This document shows, piece after piece, positions 54,120 to 63,017 of a stretch of 64,000 bases of DNA (within the stretch, counting starts at the first letter, position 1; each line of letters begins with the position of its first letter). The stretch lies in NCBI GenBank assembly GCA_007694905.1, contig REEU01000285.1, positions 31,980 through 95,979 on the forward strand, read 5' to 3'. This DNA comes from Gammaproteobacteria bacterium. GTDB lineage: Bacteria > Pseudomonadota > Gammaproteobacteria > Pseudomonadales > Azotimanducaceae. The notes under the pieces are model-generated. The model did no database searches. It was not told the DNA's origin and saw nothing but the letters and a program-made list of their open reading frames with translations. A program made the position numbers and the translations under genes.

Positions 54120-55568
54120 GTGACGCGGATCGCGATCATCGGCGGTGGCTTCAGCGGGGCATCCGCCGCCGTGCAGTGGGCACGCAAGGTGCCGCAGCCG
54201 CTTGCGATCACGATCTTCGAGCCACGCGCCCAACTCGGCCATGGCCTCGCCTATTCGACTGACAACCCCACCTTTCGCCTCAACGCCCATGCCGGGCTGC
54301 ACGCCATCGACGTGGCCGATCCGAACCACCTGATCCACTGGTGCGAAACGCAGAGATTATCGGAGCATGACCCGGGCGCGTTCGCGGCGAATGGTCAGGC
54401 CTTTCTCCGGCGACAAGACTATGGACGCTACCTCGCCGACTCCGTACGTGAGCACGCCGACTGGCCGGCCACCGGTTCGAGCATCACGCACCGTAGGCTC
54501 CGCGTCGTCGATCTCCACTTCGCCGAGGGGCGCGCCATGCTCGGCCTCGAAGATGGCAGCACCCAGGAGGCTGACCAGGTTCTACTCGCTACCGGCAATC
54601 CGTTGCCACGCCGACCTGAGGTGCTTGATGCCATCACGCCGGGTCATCCGCACCTGCGCACCAACCCTCTCAGCGAGGGTCTCGATGGGATCCCAACCGA
54701 CAGCCGCGTTCTGGTAATCGGGGCCGGACTGACGGCCCTCGACATGATCGCGGGGCTGATCGAACGTGGCCACGAAGGCGCCATCGTTGCGGTCTCCCGG
54801 CACGGCCTGCGACCACGGTCGCAACCGCCACCGGTGTTTGCCCTACCTACGGCAGCAGCGAACCCGCCCGTTCAACCGCTCGATGTGCTCGAAGGTCCTG
54901 TGCCGGCCTATGCAGAGGACAATGTTCTGACCGTGCACACACTGCTGCGTGGACTGCGCAGGGACATCCGTAACATCGAAGCAACCGGCCGCAGCTGGCA
55001 CGCCGCCTTCGATGCCCTGGCGCTGGTGGTGTCCCGCATTTGGCCGAAGCTGCCGCTGGACGAGCAACGCAGATTTCTACGTCGCCTGCGGCCGTGGTAC
55101 GACGTGCACCGCTTCCGCACCCCGCCCATGACTGAAGCGGTGGTGCTGCGTGCCGAGCGTGCAGGGCAGGTGGCCTATCGGGCTGCGCTGCTCAAGGCCA
55201 TCGAAGGTTCCGAAGGCGGCACATTCACAGCACACTTCGGACATACCAAGGGCCGGCAGGCGCGGGAGACCTTCGGTGCCGTCATCAATTGCGCCGGCCT
55301 GGACTCAGGCGATACGGTCGCGGGGAACCCTTTACTTGGCGCGCTTGTGGATCGGGGGCTGATCTTGCCGCACCCGAATGGCGTCGGCTTCCTGACGGAT
55401 CCTTCCTGCCGAGCGCTCAACGCTCTCGGTCAGCCGCGACACAACCTGCGCATCATCGGCCCACCGACCGCAGGCGTCTTCGGTGATCCGCTCGGCGCGC
55501 TGTTCATTTCTGCGCAGGTCCACCGCACGCTGCCGGCATTCATGGAGGACTTGCCGCCTGGTTCCTAA
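54120..55568 (+). CDS. FAD/NAD(P)-binding protein, YdhS-like
   Basis: A 482-residue flavoprotein starting at a GTG after GGGGGATAT. The FAD motif IAIIGGGFSGASAAVQWARK is at the N-terminus and the second dinucleotide motif VLVIGAGLTALDMIAGL is near 195-211. GHGLAYST and FRLNAHAGLHAIDV match the COG4529 group, whose function is poorly known. The substrate is unknown. It follows lapA by 96 bp. Confidence 0.88.
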   Translation: MTRIAIIGGGFSGASAAVQWARKVPQPLAITIFEPRAQLGHGLAYSTDNPTFRLNAHAGLHAIDVADPNHLIHWCETQRLSEHDPGAFAANGQAFLRRQDYGRYLADSVREHADWPATGSSITHRRLRVVDLHFAEGRAMLGLEDGSTQEADQVLLATGNPLPRRPEVLDAITPGHPHLRTNPLSEGLDGIPTDSRVLVIGAGLTALDMIAGLIERGHEGAIVAVSRHGLRPRSQPPPVFALPTAAANPPVQPLDVLEGPVPAYAEDNVLTVHTLLRGLRRDIRNIEATGRSWHAAFDALALVVSRIWPKLPLDEQRRFLRRLRPWYDVHRFRTPPMTEAVVLRAERAGQVAYRAALLKAIEGSEGGTFTAHFGHTKGRQARETFGAVINCAGLDSGDTVAGNPLLGALVDRGLILPHPNGVGFLTDPSCRALNALGQPRHNLRIIGPPTAGVFGDPLGALFISAQVHRTLPAFMEDLPPGS

Positions 55569-55592
55569 GCGAGCACGCGCGCGGAACGTCCA

Positions 55593-57209
55593 CTATCGAA
55601 AATCGACCTGCGGATAACCCGCGGCCGCTGCCGCTTCCAGTTTCGCTGCGTACTTCGGTGCAGTGCCGAAATAGGCCTGATAGCGCACCTTCCCTGCTTC
55701 GTGGCCTTCAACGTTTGAGTTGTAGCCCGTGAACCACCCCTGACTGCGGCGCAGCAGAATCCGTTCATGGGCGCGGATCACCTCCTCCACCCACTTCTGT
55801 TCGGCCTCCTCCCGGGCTTCGATGCGGGTATAGCCATGCTCGAGAGCGTGCTCGAGCAACCCGGTCACCCAGTTCACGCCGCCCTCGATGGCGCGAGGGA
55901 AGTTCGTCGAGCCGGACACGCTCTGGGGCCCGGCCACCATGAGCAGATTGGGGAAACCATGGGTGAGCACGCCGAGGCAGGTGCTCGGGCCATCGCGCCA
56001 CTTCTCACCCAGCGCCCAGCCGTCCATGCCACGGATCTCCATGTGATCGAAGGCACCGGTGATGGCATTGAAGCCGGTCGCAAAAACGATCAAATCCAGT
56101 TCGAAGTGCGCATCCGACGTCTGGATGCCGGTCTTCGTGATGCGCTCGATGGGCGTCTCCGAGACGTCCACCAGACGAACGTTGTCGCGGTTGTAGGCCT
56201 CGAAGTAATGGGTCTCGAGCGGCAGGCGCTGGGTGCCGAAGCCATGGTCCTTGGGAATCAGCTTCTCGGCCACCTCGGGGTCCTTCACGCGCTTGCGGAT
56301 ACGATCGGCGATGTACTCCGAGATCTCCCGGTTGGCGGCCTCATCAGAGAAGATCTCTACGAAGTTGCTCTGAAGGATGGCAAACCCGGGCTGCTCGTAG
56401 AGCTCATCCCAGCACGCGACGCGTTCCTCCGGCGCCAGGCTCCAGAAGCCCCGTCGGTCGGGAACGTGCTCGAAACCGCCAGGGGACTCGGCGCAGTTGG
56501 CAAAGATCTCGTCGTAGCGCGCTCGGATGGCCGCCATCTCCGCTTCGGAGATCGGGGCGTTGTTCAGCGGCGTGCTCCAGTTCGGGCGGCGCTGGAAGAC
56601 GGTCAGCTCGCCCACCTTGTCGGCGATCTCGGCGATGACCTGGATGCCGGTGGCCCCGGTACCGACGACGCCGACCCGACGGCCCGCCAGCGGCACCGGC
56701 TCCTTCGGCCACCAGTAGGTATGAAAAGCGTCACCCTCGAAGTCTTCGATCCCCTCATAGCGCGGCAGCGTTGGAATGGACAGGACGCCGATGCAGCTGA
56801 TCACGAAGCGGGCCGTGACCGTCTCTCCGGACTGCAGCGTCAGATGCCACAGCCGCGCGTCGTCGTCCCAGGCCATGGCATCGACGCGGGCGTTGAAGTG
56901 CATGTGGCGCTTCAGGTCGAACTTGTCGGCTACGAAGTTCAGGTAGCGCAGGTTCTCCGGCTGCGGCGAAAAGCGCTCTTTCCAGTGCCACTCATCGAGC
57001 ACTTCCTGCGAGAAGGAGTAGCCGTAGGTGTAACTCTCTGAGTCGAAGCGCGCGCCCGGATAGCGATTGCGGTACCAGGTGCCGCCGAGCTCCTCGTCCG
57101 CCTCGAACAGGATCGCGTCGATACCGAGCTCGACTAAGCGCTGGATCTGGTAGATACCGGAGACGCCGGCGCCGATAACCACGACTTCGTGGTGTTGTGT
57201 TTCCGCCAT
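55593..57209 (-). CDS. Baeyer-Villiger-type flavin monooxygenase
   Basis: A 538-residue FAD/NADPH enzyme that inserts oxygen into ketones. VVVIGAGVSGIYQIQRL is the FAD motif, VGVVGTGATGIQVIAEIA the NADPH motif, and FEGDAFHTYWWP fits the Baeyer-Villiger fingerprint F-x-G-x3-H-x3-W-P. ELGGTWYRNRYPGARFDSESY is shared with cyclohexanone monooxygenase-like enzymes. The start at 57209 (MAETQHHE) is preferred to 57239. It is convergent with the FAD/NAD(P)-binding protein gene, 24 bp away. Likely substrates are cyclic ketones or steroids, but none can be named. Confidence 0.93.
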   Translation of the reverse strand: MAETQHHEVVVIGAGVSGIYQIQRLVELGIDAILFEADEELGGTWYRNRYPGARFDSESYTYGYSFSQEVLDEWHWKERFSPQPENLRYLNFVADKFDLKRHMHFNARVDAMAWDDDARLWHLTLQSGETVTARFVISCIGVLSIPTLPRYEGIEDFEGDAFHTYWWPKEPVPLAGRRVGVVGTGATGIQVIAEIADKVGELTVFQRRPNWSTPLNNAPISEAEMAAIRARYDEIFANCAESPGGFEHVPDRRGFWSLAPEERVACWDELYEQPGFAILQSNFVEIFSDEAANREISEYIADRIRKRVKDPEVAEKLIPKDHGFGTQRLPLETHYFEAYNRDNVRLVDVSETPIERITKTGIQTSDAHFELDLIVFATGFNAITGAFDHMEIRGMDGWALGEKWRDGPSTCLGVLTHGFPNLLMVAGPQSVSGSTNFPRAIEGGVNWVTGLLEHALEHGYTRIEAREEAEQKWVEEVIRAHERILLRRSQGWFTGYNSNVEGHEAGKVRYQAYFGTAPKYAAKLEAAAAAGYPQVDFR

Positions 57210-57236
57210 GAGATTCGAACCCTGCTGCTGCGACGT

Positions 57237-57436
57237 CATGGATCAGACGGGGCCACGAAGGGCGCCCGGTAGCTGGCTATCGTGCCGCTGGCGCCATGGG
57301 CGTCGAGTTCCACCTCGCGCATGCCACGAAAGAGGCCTTGGCGCCAGTCGAGGATCGGGATTCACCCCTCCAGCCGGGCGGTTTCCAACGCGGCTAAGGG
57401 ATTGATCCCTTCCAGCAGCCGCCCATCGCTACTGTA
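57237..57436 (-). pseudogene. Possible remnant of a gene C-terminus
   Basis: The minus-strand frame reads LKYSSDGRLLEGINPLAALE and on to LEG, a TGA, then PILDWRQGLFRGMREVELDA up to PFVAPSDP and a stop. Both parts look like real protein in the same frame, separated by one stop codon. I recognise no family. It may be a decayed gene or chance. Confidence 0.25.
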
Positions 57437-57438
57437 CT

Positions 57439-57807
57439 TCAGCGGCGGGCCTTGCGGGCGGCGTAGCGGCGATCGCGTGCCGCCTTCTGGGCCGCGGCAA
57501 GGGCGACTTTCTCCTCTTCAGCTGCGGCAGCTTCGGCCGCGAGGCGCTGCGCCTCCGCCTCTTTCGCAGCGATTCGGGCGGCATCCGCCTCGGCCTTTTC
57601 CTGCGCCTTGAGTGCCTTTTCGGCACGCCGCTCAGCCTTGCGCGCAGCCAGTCGGGCCTCGCGCGCGATGGCCGCCTGGCGCCTGGCCTCCTGGCGTGCT
57701 GCCGCGTTCGGGTCGTTGGATGCCTCTTTGGCCTTGGCCAGCAAATCCTTCTTGGCCTTCTTGGACACATTCTGCCGCTCAGCGAAGCCGGGTTCGTACT
57801 TTTTCAT
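57439..57807 (-). CDS. DUF6481-like charged helical protein
   Basis: A 122-residue Ala/Lys/Arg/Glu-rich protein predicted to be one long helix (about 30-115). The start MKKYEPGFAERQNVSKKAKKD and the Ala-rich repeats (ARREARRQAAIAREARLAARKAERRAEK) recall the DUF6481 family. Such proteins may bind nucleic acids because of their charge, but no role is known. Confidence 0.7.
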   Translation of the reverse strand: MKKYEPGFAERQNVSKKAKKDLLAKAKEASNDPNAAARQEARRQAAIAREARLAARKAERRAEKALKAQEKAEADAARIAAKEAEAQRLAAEAAAAEEEKVALAAAQKAARDRRYAARKARR

Positions 57808-58422
57808 GGGTGGAAACGCTACCGTTCAGTTGATGGGGAATGCGCTCATGCGCCCTTGCACGAGCGGCCCCGAGCCGATGACCGCCGCACACTAATCCAT
57901 TGCCACAAATTTTGGCAATCGGAACGACTCCATGGTGCCTCAAACAGACGCCTCGCGCAGCTGAGCGGCCACCCTCCGAGATGCGCGGGATGCTGAGACC
58001 AACCGGCGCCCAACCAGGCCCAGCGACCGATGAGCTCGAGCCAGGCGACCATTCCAAGGCCTGCCTGAAGCTCCGCAACGCCTCAAACGAGGGAGCTCTG
58101 GACGACGCCAGCGCTCATGGCCCGGGACGCCGCGCAGCCCACACTGGAACTGCGCCCCCTGGTTTGAGGACGCTGCCATAAGGCCTTCGACAGACCTGCT
58201 CCAACATTGCAGCCTTTGTTCGCCCACGCACGGACGCTTCCCCTGCAAGCACATAGGGTGCGCCTACACCTCATGCGCTGAACCGATCAATTCAGCCTGA
58301 GCGCAGCAGTCAAACGTCAGTTCCGACCTCGACTTCTGCAACTTCGATGAGGTGATCGGCAACCTGAGCTCGGACACGAACGGCAATTCTGTCGAACGCG
58401 TACCGAGTTGGAGACAACCATC
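57808..58422. other. Intergenic region with no supported gene
   Basis: This 615-bp gap lies between divergent genes. Several short frames exist on both strands, but none resembles a protein or has a good start. Promoters for the DUF6481-like and PRC-barrel genes must be here; TTGGAGACAACC at the right end is the ribosome site of the latter. Confidence 0.5.
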
Positions 58423-59034
58423 ATGAAGAAGCTCAACAAGTTCGCCATGTGTGCCCTGGTCCTGCCAGTGGGTGCTTTCGCCGCCGGCGGAGCGTACGCA
58501 GACAGCCCGCAGCATGAATCAGACTCACCGCACAGTCAGCACGAAACGAGCTCGCAACAGAGCCAACACGGCGCTTCACACCAAGGCGGAATGAAGTCGG
58601 ATCAGGCTCGCCAAGGCATGTATGACACTGCCAAAAAGCCGGAATACATGTCCTCCACCCCGGACGATGCGGTACGCGTAGACAACGTGATCGGCAGCAC
58701 GCTTTACGGTCGCTCCAACGACGAGCGGTCCGCGCGCGCGGGCGACGAGCCGGCCTCACGCTCCAATGGCAAGGAACTCGGAACCATCGATGACCTCATC
58801 ATCGACGAGTCCGGCCAGATCGTGGCTGTGGTCCTCTCGGTAGGCGGCGTGCTCGGCATGGGTGAGAGCACCGTTGCAATTTCCTGGGACGCAGTCGAGC
58901 GCACGATGAACGAGGACCGTGACGGTTACGAGTTCAGCGTCGACAAGACTGAGGATGACCTCCGCAACGCCCCGTCCTATGACAAGGACAGCGACGGCAT
59001 CCGCACCAGCAGCAGTTCAGAGTCGAACTGGTAA
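58423..59034 (+). CDS. Periplasmic PRC-barrel domain protein
   Basis: A 203-residue exported protein. The signal peptide MKKLNKFAMCALVLPVGAFA ends near AYADS. A Ser/Gln/His-rich linker (about 28-65) follows. The PRC-barrel domain is GKELGTIDDLIIDESGQIVAVVLSVGGVLGMGESTVAISWDAVE (about 122-165). The tail is acidic and Ser-rich. PRC-barrel proteins of this exported kind are often stress-related, but no partner is visible. A terminator follows at 59067. Confidence 0.88.
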   Translation: MKKLNKFAMCALVLPVGAFAAGGAYADSPQHESDSPHSQHETSSQQSQHGASHQGGMKSDQARQGMYDTAKKPEYMSSTPDDAVRVDNVIGSTLYGRSNDERSARAGDEPASRSNGKELGTIDDLIIDESGQIVAVVLSVGGVLGMGESTVAISWDAVERTMNEDRDGYEFSVDKTEDDLRNAPSYDKDSDGIRTSSSSESNW

Positions 59035-59066
59035 TCGCTCGAAGCCTGAGGGAGGCTGAACGAGCC

Positions 59067-59099
59067 AGCGGCGGCCAGCACACGGCCGCCGCTCTTTTT
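59067..59099 (+). terminator. Rho-independent terminator of the PRC-barrel gene
   Basis: AGCGGCGGCC (59067-59076) and its perfect complement GGCCGCCGCT (59084-59093) frame a 7-base loop and are followed by CTTTTT. It lies 33 bp after the stop codon and is the clearest terminator in the window. Confidence 0.9.
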
Positions 59100-59312
59100 G
59101 TGCCATTCTCCAACTCCTTCCCGTTCAGTCCGAGCCCTCAAAGAACAGCACGCGATCCCGAGCGCCGACCGACCCAGCGCAAGGGTGTGGCCCCCATGTC
59201 GTTTGGGATCATGGCCGTGATCGCCATGGTCATGGCGGTGCTCGTCGACGGGCCACGCCTCCAACGCTGCCAGTCGCACCAAAGCCTATGACGCCTTGCT
59301 TGGCGAGAAACC

Positions 59313-60140
59313 TTACCCGGCCTGTTCCCGCCTCTGGCGCAGAATTCGCTCACTCAAGGCCAGGCTGTAGGGCGTATCCACATCAATGGGCGCGTAGGCC
59401 CAGGGCACATCGACCGCGGTCGCGCTCAGCTTGAAATTGCGCCCGATCCGGCCGATGCAATCCTCGAGGGTCGTCAGCCGGAAGCGGTACAGCAGCAGGT
59501 TGACCAATCCGAACGCGCTGAGAATTCGCCAGGGCCGCTTTCGAAACTGACCTCCCGAGCGAAACACCTCGGCCACCTGCAGCGCGGCGTCGCTACGCAG
59601 CATGAACAGATTGCAAAACGAATAGCCGCCATCACGAAAGCGGAAGAAGCCGATCGTTTCGTCTGGAAACTGCTCGCGCACGGTGGCTTCGCTGGTGGCG
59701 CCGATACTGATGTCACCGCCCTCCGCCAGGCTGCGGTCGATGAAGTGGGTCACGGTCTCGCGTGTATGCAGCGCGTTGTCGGCGGTCGTAATCAGCAACG
59801 GAATCGCCGGTTCATTGCGCTCGCGCAGGCTCAGCACACTGTCGGCGAGATTGCTGGCGCTGGGAGCCACGCTCACAACGCCCTGATCCAGCCACTGTGC
59901 CACTCGGGGAAGCTGGCGCAGGATCTCTTCGGACTCGATCGAAACCAGGATGTTGCGGCACAGATTGCTGTCGATCAGTGCCTCGATGACCCGCTCGATC
60001 ATCGGCTTGCCATCGACTTCGACCAGACACTTGTGGGTCTTGCCGGCATGCCGGGCGACCGGGTCTTCGGCCCCCTTGCGGCTGGCGGCCAATACGAGCG
60101 CAGTCAGGCCGGGGCGATTATCCTTCTTATCTTGATTCAT
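59313..60140 (-). CDS. NTP-transferase-like nucleotidyltransferase
   Basis: A 275-residue protein. ALVLAASRKGAEDPVARHAGKTHKCLVEVDGKPMIERVIEAL is the nucleotide-binding opening of the MobA-like NTP transferase family, with the usual Gly-rich loop altered to AASRKG and the Lys kept in HKCLVEV. LITTADNALHTRE supplies the metal-binding Asp. It would activate a sugar or small phosphate with a nucleotide. It is the last gene of a three-gene operon and overlaps the previous gene by 4 bp. Confidence 0.82.
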   Translation of the reverse strand: MNQDKKDNRPGLTALVLAASRKGAEDPVARHAGKTHKCLVEVDGKPMIERVIEALIDSNLCRNILVSIESEEILRQLPRVAQWLDQGVVSVAPSASNLADSVLSLRERNEPAIPLLITTADNALHTRETVTHFIDRSLAEGGDISIGATSEATVREQFPDETIGFFRFRDGGYSFCNLFMLRSDAALQVAEVFRSGGQFRKRPWRILSAFGLVNLLLYRFRLTTLEDCIGRIGRNFKLSATAVDVPWAYAPIDVDTPYSLALSERILRQRREQAG

Positions 60141-61561
60141 AAATTTTCCAATTGATCAGGCGCAGTCATGTCCACGGCCATGGCTTTGGCGATGTCACCG
60201 GCGTGGTCCAGAGATAAGAAGCCAGCCACCAGGTCCTTGAGGCGGCGCCGATCTTCCGGCCGCATGACCAGACCCGTACATTCATCGAACTTCCTCCAGT
60301 ATTGCGAGGTCGGGTACGGATCGGCCTTGCTACCGCGCGGCATGAATCGCGACTTTTCCAGCGTTCGACCATCTCTCAGCGTCACCCGCAGGGTGGTGTC
60401 CACTTCGGTTTCAGGTCGGTCGATGGGAAAGCGATGAATGCGCTCGAACAAGGCGCGATGGGCCGGACGCTGCAGCGCCTTGTCGGTAAAATCAGCCAGC
60501 GAGCAATTGCCGGAAATCAGCAGGCAGGCCAGCGGATACTCAATCGAGAACTTGCCTTCCAGCTCGGTGTTGGGGCGCGTGTACATCAGGTTCTTCAGAT
60601 GCATGGCCGGCGCATGCACCTCGATGCGCTCGACCTCGTCAGCACCGAACCCGTGCTCTTCCATCAGATCCGACATCACATCCAGCGACCGGTGCGCACT
60701 GCCACAGGTTGGGAAGCGCTTGACCCGGAAGCGATGCTCCACGATCAACAGCGGCTCGCCGATTTTGTCGGTCTCGAAGCTCAATGTCTGGCCGTGTTCA
60801 GGCTCGCGAATGGCGGCGCGCAGCTGTTCCCGATCGGGACCCACCATCAGGGTATTCATGCCGGTCGGCCCATCCAACGTATGCCACCCGGCATCGACCC
60901 CGGCGCGCGCGAAATAGGCGGATTGGATTCCGCCGCGTGCGGCATTGCCTGCATGCAGCGGTTTGGCCATGGTGCCAAACTGCGACATGAAGCCACCGGA
61001 CAGGCTGGTGGCCAGCGATATCGCCATCGCCGACTGGGTCGAATCAAGCTTGAGCAGGCGGGCTGCCGCCGCCGCGGTGCCGAGCACGCCGATCGTCGCT
61101 GTGGCGTGCCAGCCACGCTTACGGTGCGGCGGATTCACGCCCTGCCCGATGCGACCAACAATCTGGATGGCTGCAAGGTAGGCGTCCATGCACTCGGCAC
61201 CGGAGCTTCCAAGATCTTCGGCAAGATTGAGAATGGCCGGCCACATCACGCACGAGATATGCGCCTTGGCGGGGTCAAAATTGTCATCGAAATCAAGCGC
61301 ATGCGCGGCCGTGGCATTGAGCAAGGCGGCCCACGGCAGACTCATTCCGCGGGTGCTGGCCACAACACTGCAATCGCCGCGACCCCAATCCTCGAGCACG
61401 CCCCGTATCTTTTTAGTCACCGGTGCCACGCCGCCGGGAACCATGGCAGCCATCACGTCGATGAACTGGCGATAGGCGATGTCAACCGCCTCGTCCGGCC
61501 AGTCGTCGGGAACCGTGGCCAGCCAGTCCCCATAAGCAGCAAGTGGGTTGACGGTAGTCAT
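60137..61561 (-). CDS. MmgE/PrpD family protein
   Basis: A 474-residue protein. The helical core SLPWAALLNATAAHALDFDDNFDPAKAHISCVMWPAILNLAEDLG and the loop WHATATIGVLGTAAAAARLL are typical of 2-methylcitrate dehydratase-like proteins, as is AKPLHAGNAARGGIQSAYFARAG. Members include methylcitrate, cis-aconitate and iminodisuccinate-related enzymes, so the substrate is open. No methylcitrate-cycle genes are near. It overlaps both neighbours by 4 bp, which ties it to the glycosyltransferase and nucleotidyltransferase. Confidence 0.9.
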   Translation of the reverse strand: MTTVNPLAAYGDWLATVPDDWPDEAVDIAYRQFIDVMAAMVPGGVAPVTKKIRGVLEDWGRGDCSVVASTRGMSLPWAALLNATAAHALDFDDNFDPAKAHISCVMWPAILNLAEDLGSSGAECMDAYLAAIQIVGRIGQGVNPPHRKRGWHATATIGVLGTAAAAARLLKLDSTQSAMAISLATSLSGGFMSQFGTMAKPLHAGNAARGGIQSAYFARAGVDAGWHTLDGPTGMNTLMVGPDREQLRAAIREPEHGQTLSFETDKIGEPLLIVEHRFRVKRFPTCGSAHRSLDVMSDLMEEHGFGADEVERIEVHAPAMHLKNLMYTRPNTELEGKFSIEYPLACLLISGNCSLADFTDKALQRPAHRALFERIHRFPIDRPETEVDTTLRVTLRDGRTLEKSRFMPRGSKADPYPTSQYWRKFDECTGLVMRPEDRRRLKDLVAGFLSLDHAGDIAKAMAVDMTAPDQLENL

Positions 61562-62355
61562 TTATCCCCGGAGATTTGCCAATAGCCGGAAAGGATGCGC
61601 TCGCCGTAGCTTCCCTTGTCGTCTTCGGATGCCACACGCTCACCTATCCCCGACATGTTATCGCTGTGCATGCGGTAGTAGAACAACGGTTCGTTGATGT
61701 AATGGCCATACCAGCCCAGGGCGACGATTCGGACCCACTTGTGGTGTTTGGTGGCCTTGCGAATACTTTCATCGAACGGGCCCGCTTGGCGAAGAGCTTC
61801 CGTCAGCGTCAGCGCCGGCTCGGGCAGGAAGCTCAATTTGCCGACTAGGTCCCGGTCGAATGGCGTGGAACGCCCCCGATGGATGAACTCCCCTTCGGTG
61901 CTCATCAGATTGCAATCGCTGTAGATGAAACCGATGGATTCATCCGTCTCACGGCAGCGACGCAGTTCACCGATGCAGCGGGAGGCATAGCTGGTCGACA
62001 GCCAGTCATCCGCATCCAGAATGATGAAGTATCGGCCACGAGCCTGCTCGACGGCGACATTCAGAGCGGCCAGCTTGCCGCGATTCTTGTCGAAGGTGAT
62101 GAGTTCGGCGCGATAAAGGCGATCCTGGCCGGCCAACACGCGCTCGACGCGCTCGACCGAATCGTCCTTGCTGCCATCGTCGACCACGATCAATTCGATG
62201 TCGGGGTAATCCTGCTCCAGCACACTCTGCAGTGTGCGTTCGATGAAGCGACCGTAGTTGTAGTTGGGCACGACAATGGTCAGCAGGTGCTCAGGCACGT
62301 CCGTGGGGTTTGTCTCGCGCTGGTCCGGGCCAGCTGAAACTGCTTCAATCGACAT
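61558..62355 (-). CDS. Family 2 glycosyltransferase
   Basis: A 265-residue protein. TIVVPNYNYGRFIERTLQSVLEQDYPDIELIVVDDGSKDDS is the GT-A nucleotide-sugar fold; FIILDADDWLSTSY holds the DxD metal site. The later ESIRKATKHHKWVRIVALGWYGHYINEPLFYYRMH is an acceptor region of common type. It should add a sugar to a surface glycan or small molecule. It is the first gene of the operon. Confidence 0.9.
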   Translation of the reverse strand: MSIEAVSAGPDQRETNPTDVPEHLLTIVVPNYNYGRFIERTLQSVLEQDYPDIELIVVDDGSKDDSVERVERVLAGQDRLYRAELITFDKNRGKLAALNVAVEQARGRYFIILDADDWLSTSYASRCIGELRRCRETDESIGFIYSDCNLMSTEGEFIHRGRSTPFDRDLVGKLSFLPEPALTLTEALRQAGPFDESIRKATKHHKWVRIVALGWYGHYINEPLFYYRMHSDNMSGIGERVASEDDKGSYGERILSGYWQISGDK

Positions 62356-62408
62356 GCGCTTTACACCTTTTTGACCGACCAGTTCGCTGCATCAGCTTAA
62401 CCCTTCAG

Positions 62409-62433
62409 CCCGGCCATCTGCTTGATGGCCGGG
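62409..62433. promoter_or_regulatory. Perfect hairpin upstream of the glycosyltransferase operon
   Basis: CCCGGCCATC (62409-62418) and GATGGCCGGG (62424-62433) are exact complements around a 5-base loop. It lies 54 bp upstream of the first start codon of the operon, so it may be an operator or an upstream terminator. Confidence 0.5.
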
Positions 62434-62647
62434 ACAACGCCTAACGGGCCAGTTTACCAAAAATCACTTGCCCGCGAACGGATAACGTATCCAGCGGCGC
62501 TGGTGCCGGCTCCACAAGTGCGGATGCAGATGACTGCCTCTCAATGATGGCGACCCGGTCTGCACGATCCTGATGCTGTTCCTGCCCGTCGTGCCGATGC
62601 ACGCGCTCACCAATCCGGCATGGCACCTGGGCGGGGGCCGAAACACG
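62434..62647. other. Intergenic region with no supported gene
   Basis: Only short shadow frames are present. The larger gap from 62356 to the reverse transcriptase remnant holds the hairpin at 62409, the hairpin chain at 62659-62820 and the 3' end of a group II intron, but no complete gene. Confidence 0.5.
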
Positions 62648-62820
62648 CTAGCCCGCATATCTCACCGATGCGCGAAGTGAGATCGTGGAGATGCCGGTAA
62701 AGACAAGGCGCGCGACAGCTCGGGCGCGCAGGCGTACTTTCCAGTACGTCGACCGATTCGCCTGGAGCGAATCGGGTCGCACGCAGTGCGCCCGCAGGGT
62801 GCGCGCCAGGGAAGGCGCGC
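62648..62820. repeat. Chain of six short hairpins beginning with an intron-target-like 17-mer
   Basis: CTAGCCCGCATATCTCA lies at 62648-62664. From there, perfect stems follow one another: ATCTCAC/GTGAGAT (62659-62683), GCGCGC/GCGCGC (62708-62729), CGTACT/AGTACG (62733-62748), CCGATTCGC/GCGAATCGG (62753-62775), CGCAC/GTGCG (62778-62790) and GCGCGCC/GGCGCGC (62801-62820). No protein-coding frame is supported. The density of exact stems suggests a structured RNA or a recombination/transposition end. Confidence 0.6.
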
Positions 62821-62975
62821 AACAGCACCCGGACCGAGCGCAACCGCACCGGCGGACCGGACGGATTTGCCGGTATATCCTCGGCCGAATCCGTGAATCG
62901 GGTAGAGTCGACGACTGGCGCGGTGGCAGGTCGGCTTGACCCGATTACCCACTCCGTTTCCAGTCGCCGCTCGGC

Positions 62976-63008
62976 GAACCGGACATGCGGATTTCCCGCA
63001 TCCGGCTC
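62976..63008 (-). ncRNA. Group II intron domain V
   Basis: Read on the minus strand, the 33 bases start GAGCCGGATGCGGGAAA and end ATCCGCATGTCCGGTTC. They form the short hairpin with GNRA-type loop, two-base bulge and the AGC triad that define domain V, the catalytic heart of group II introns. Confidence 0.85.
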
Positions 63009-63017
63009 TCTCTGGGA

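Noticed and set aside
59100..59312. Short plus-strand frame (63 codons) after the PRC-barrel terminator
   Set aside because: It contains one hydrophobic patch, but it lacks a ribosome site and any family resemblance.
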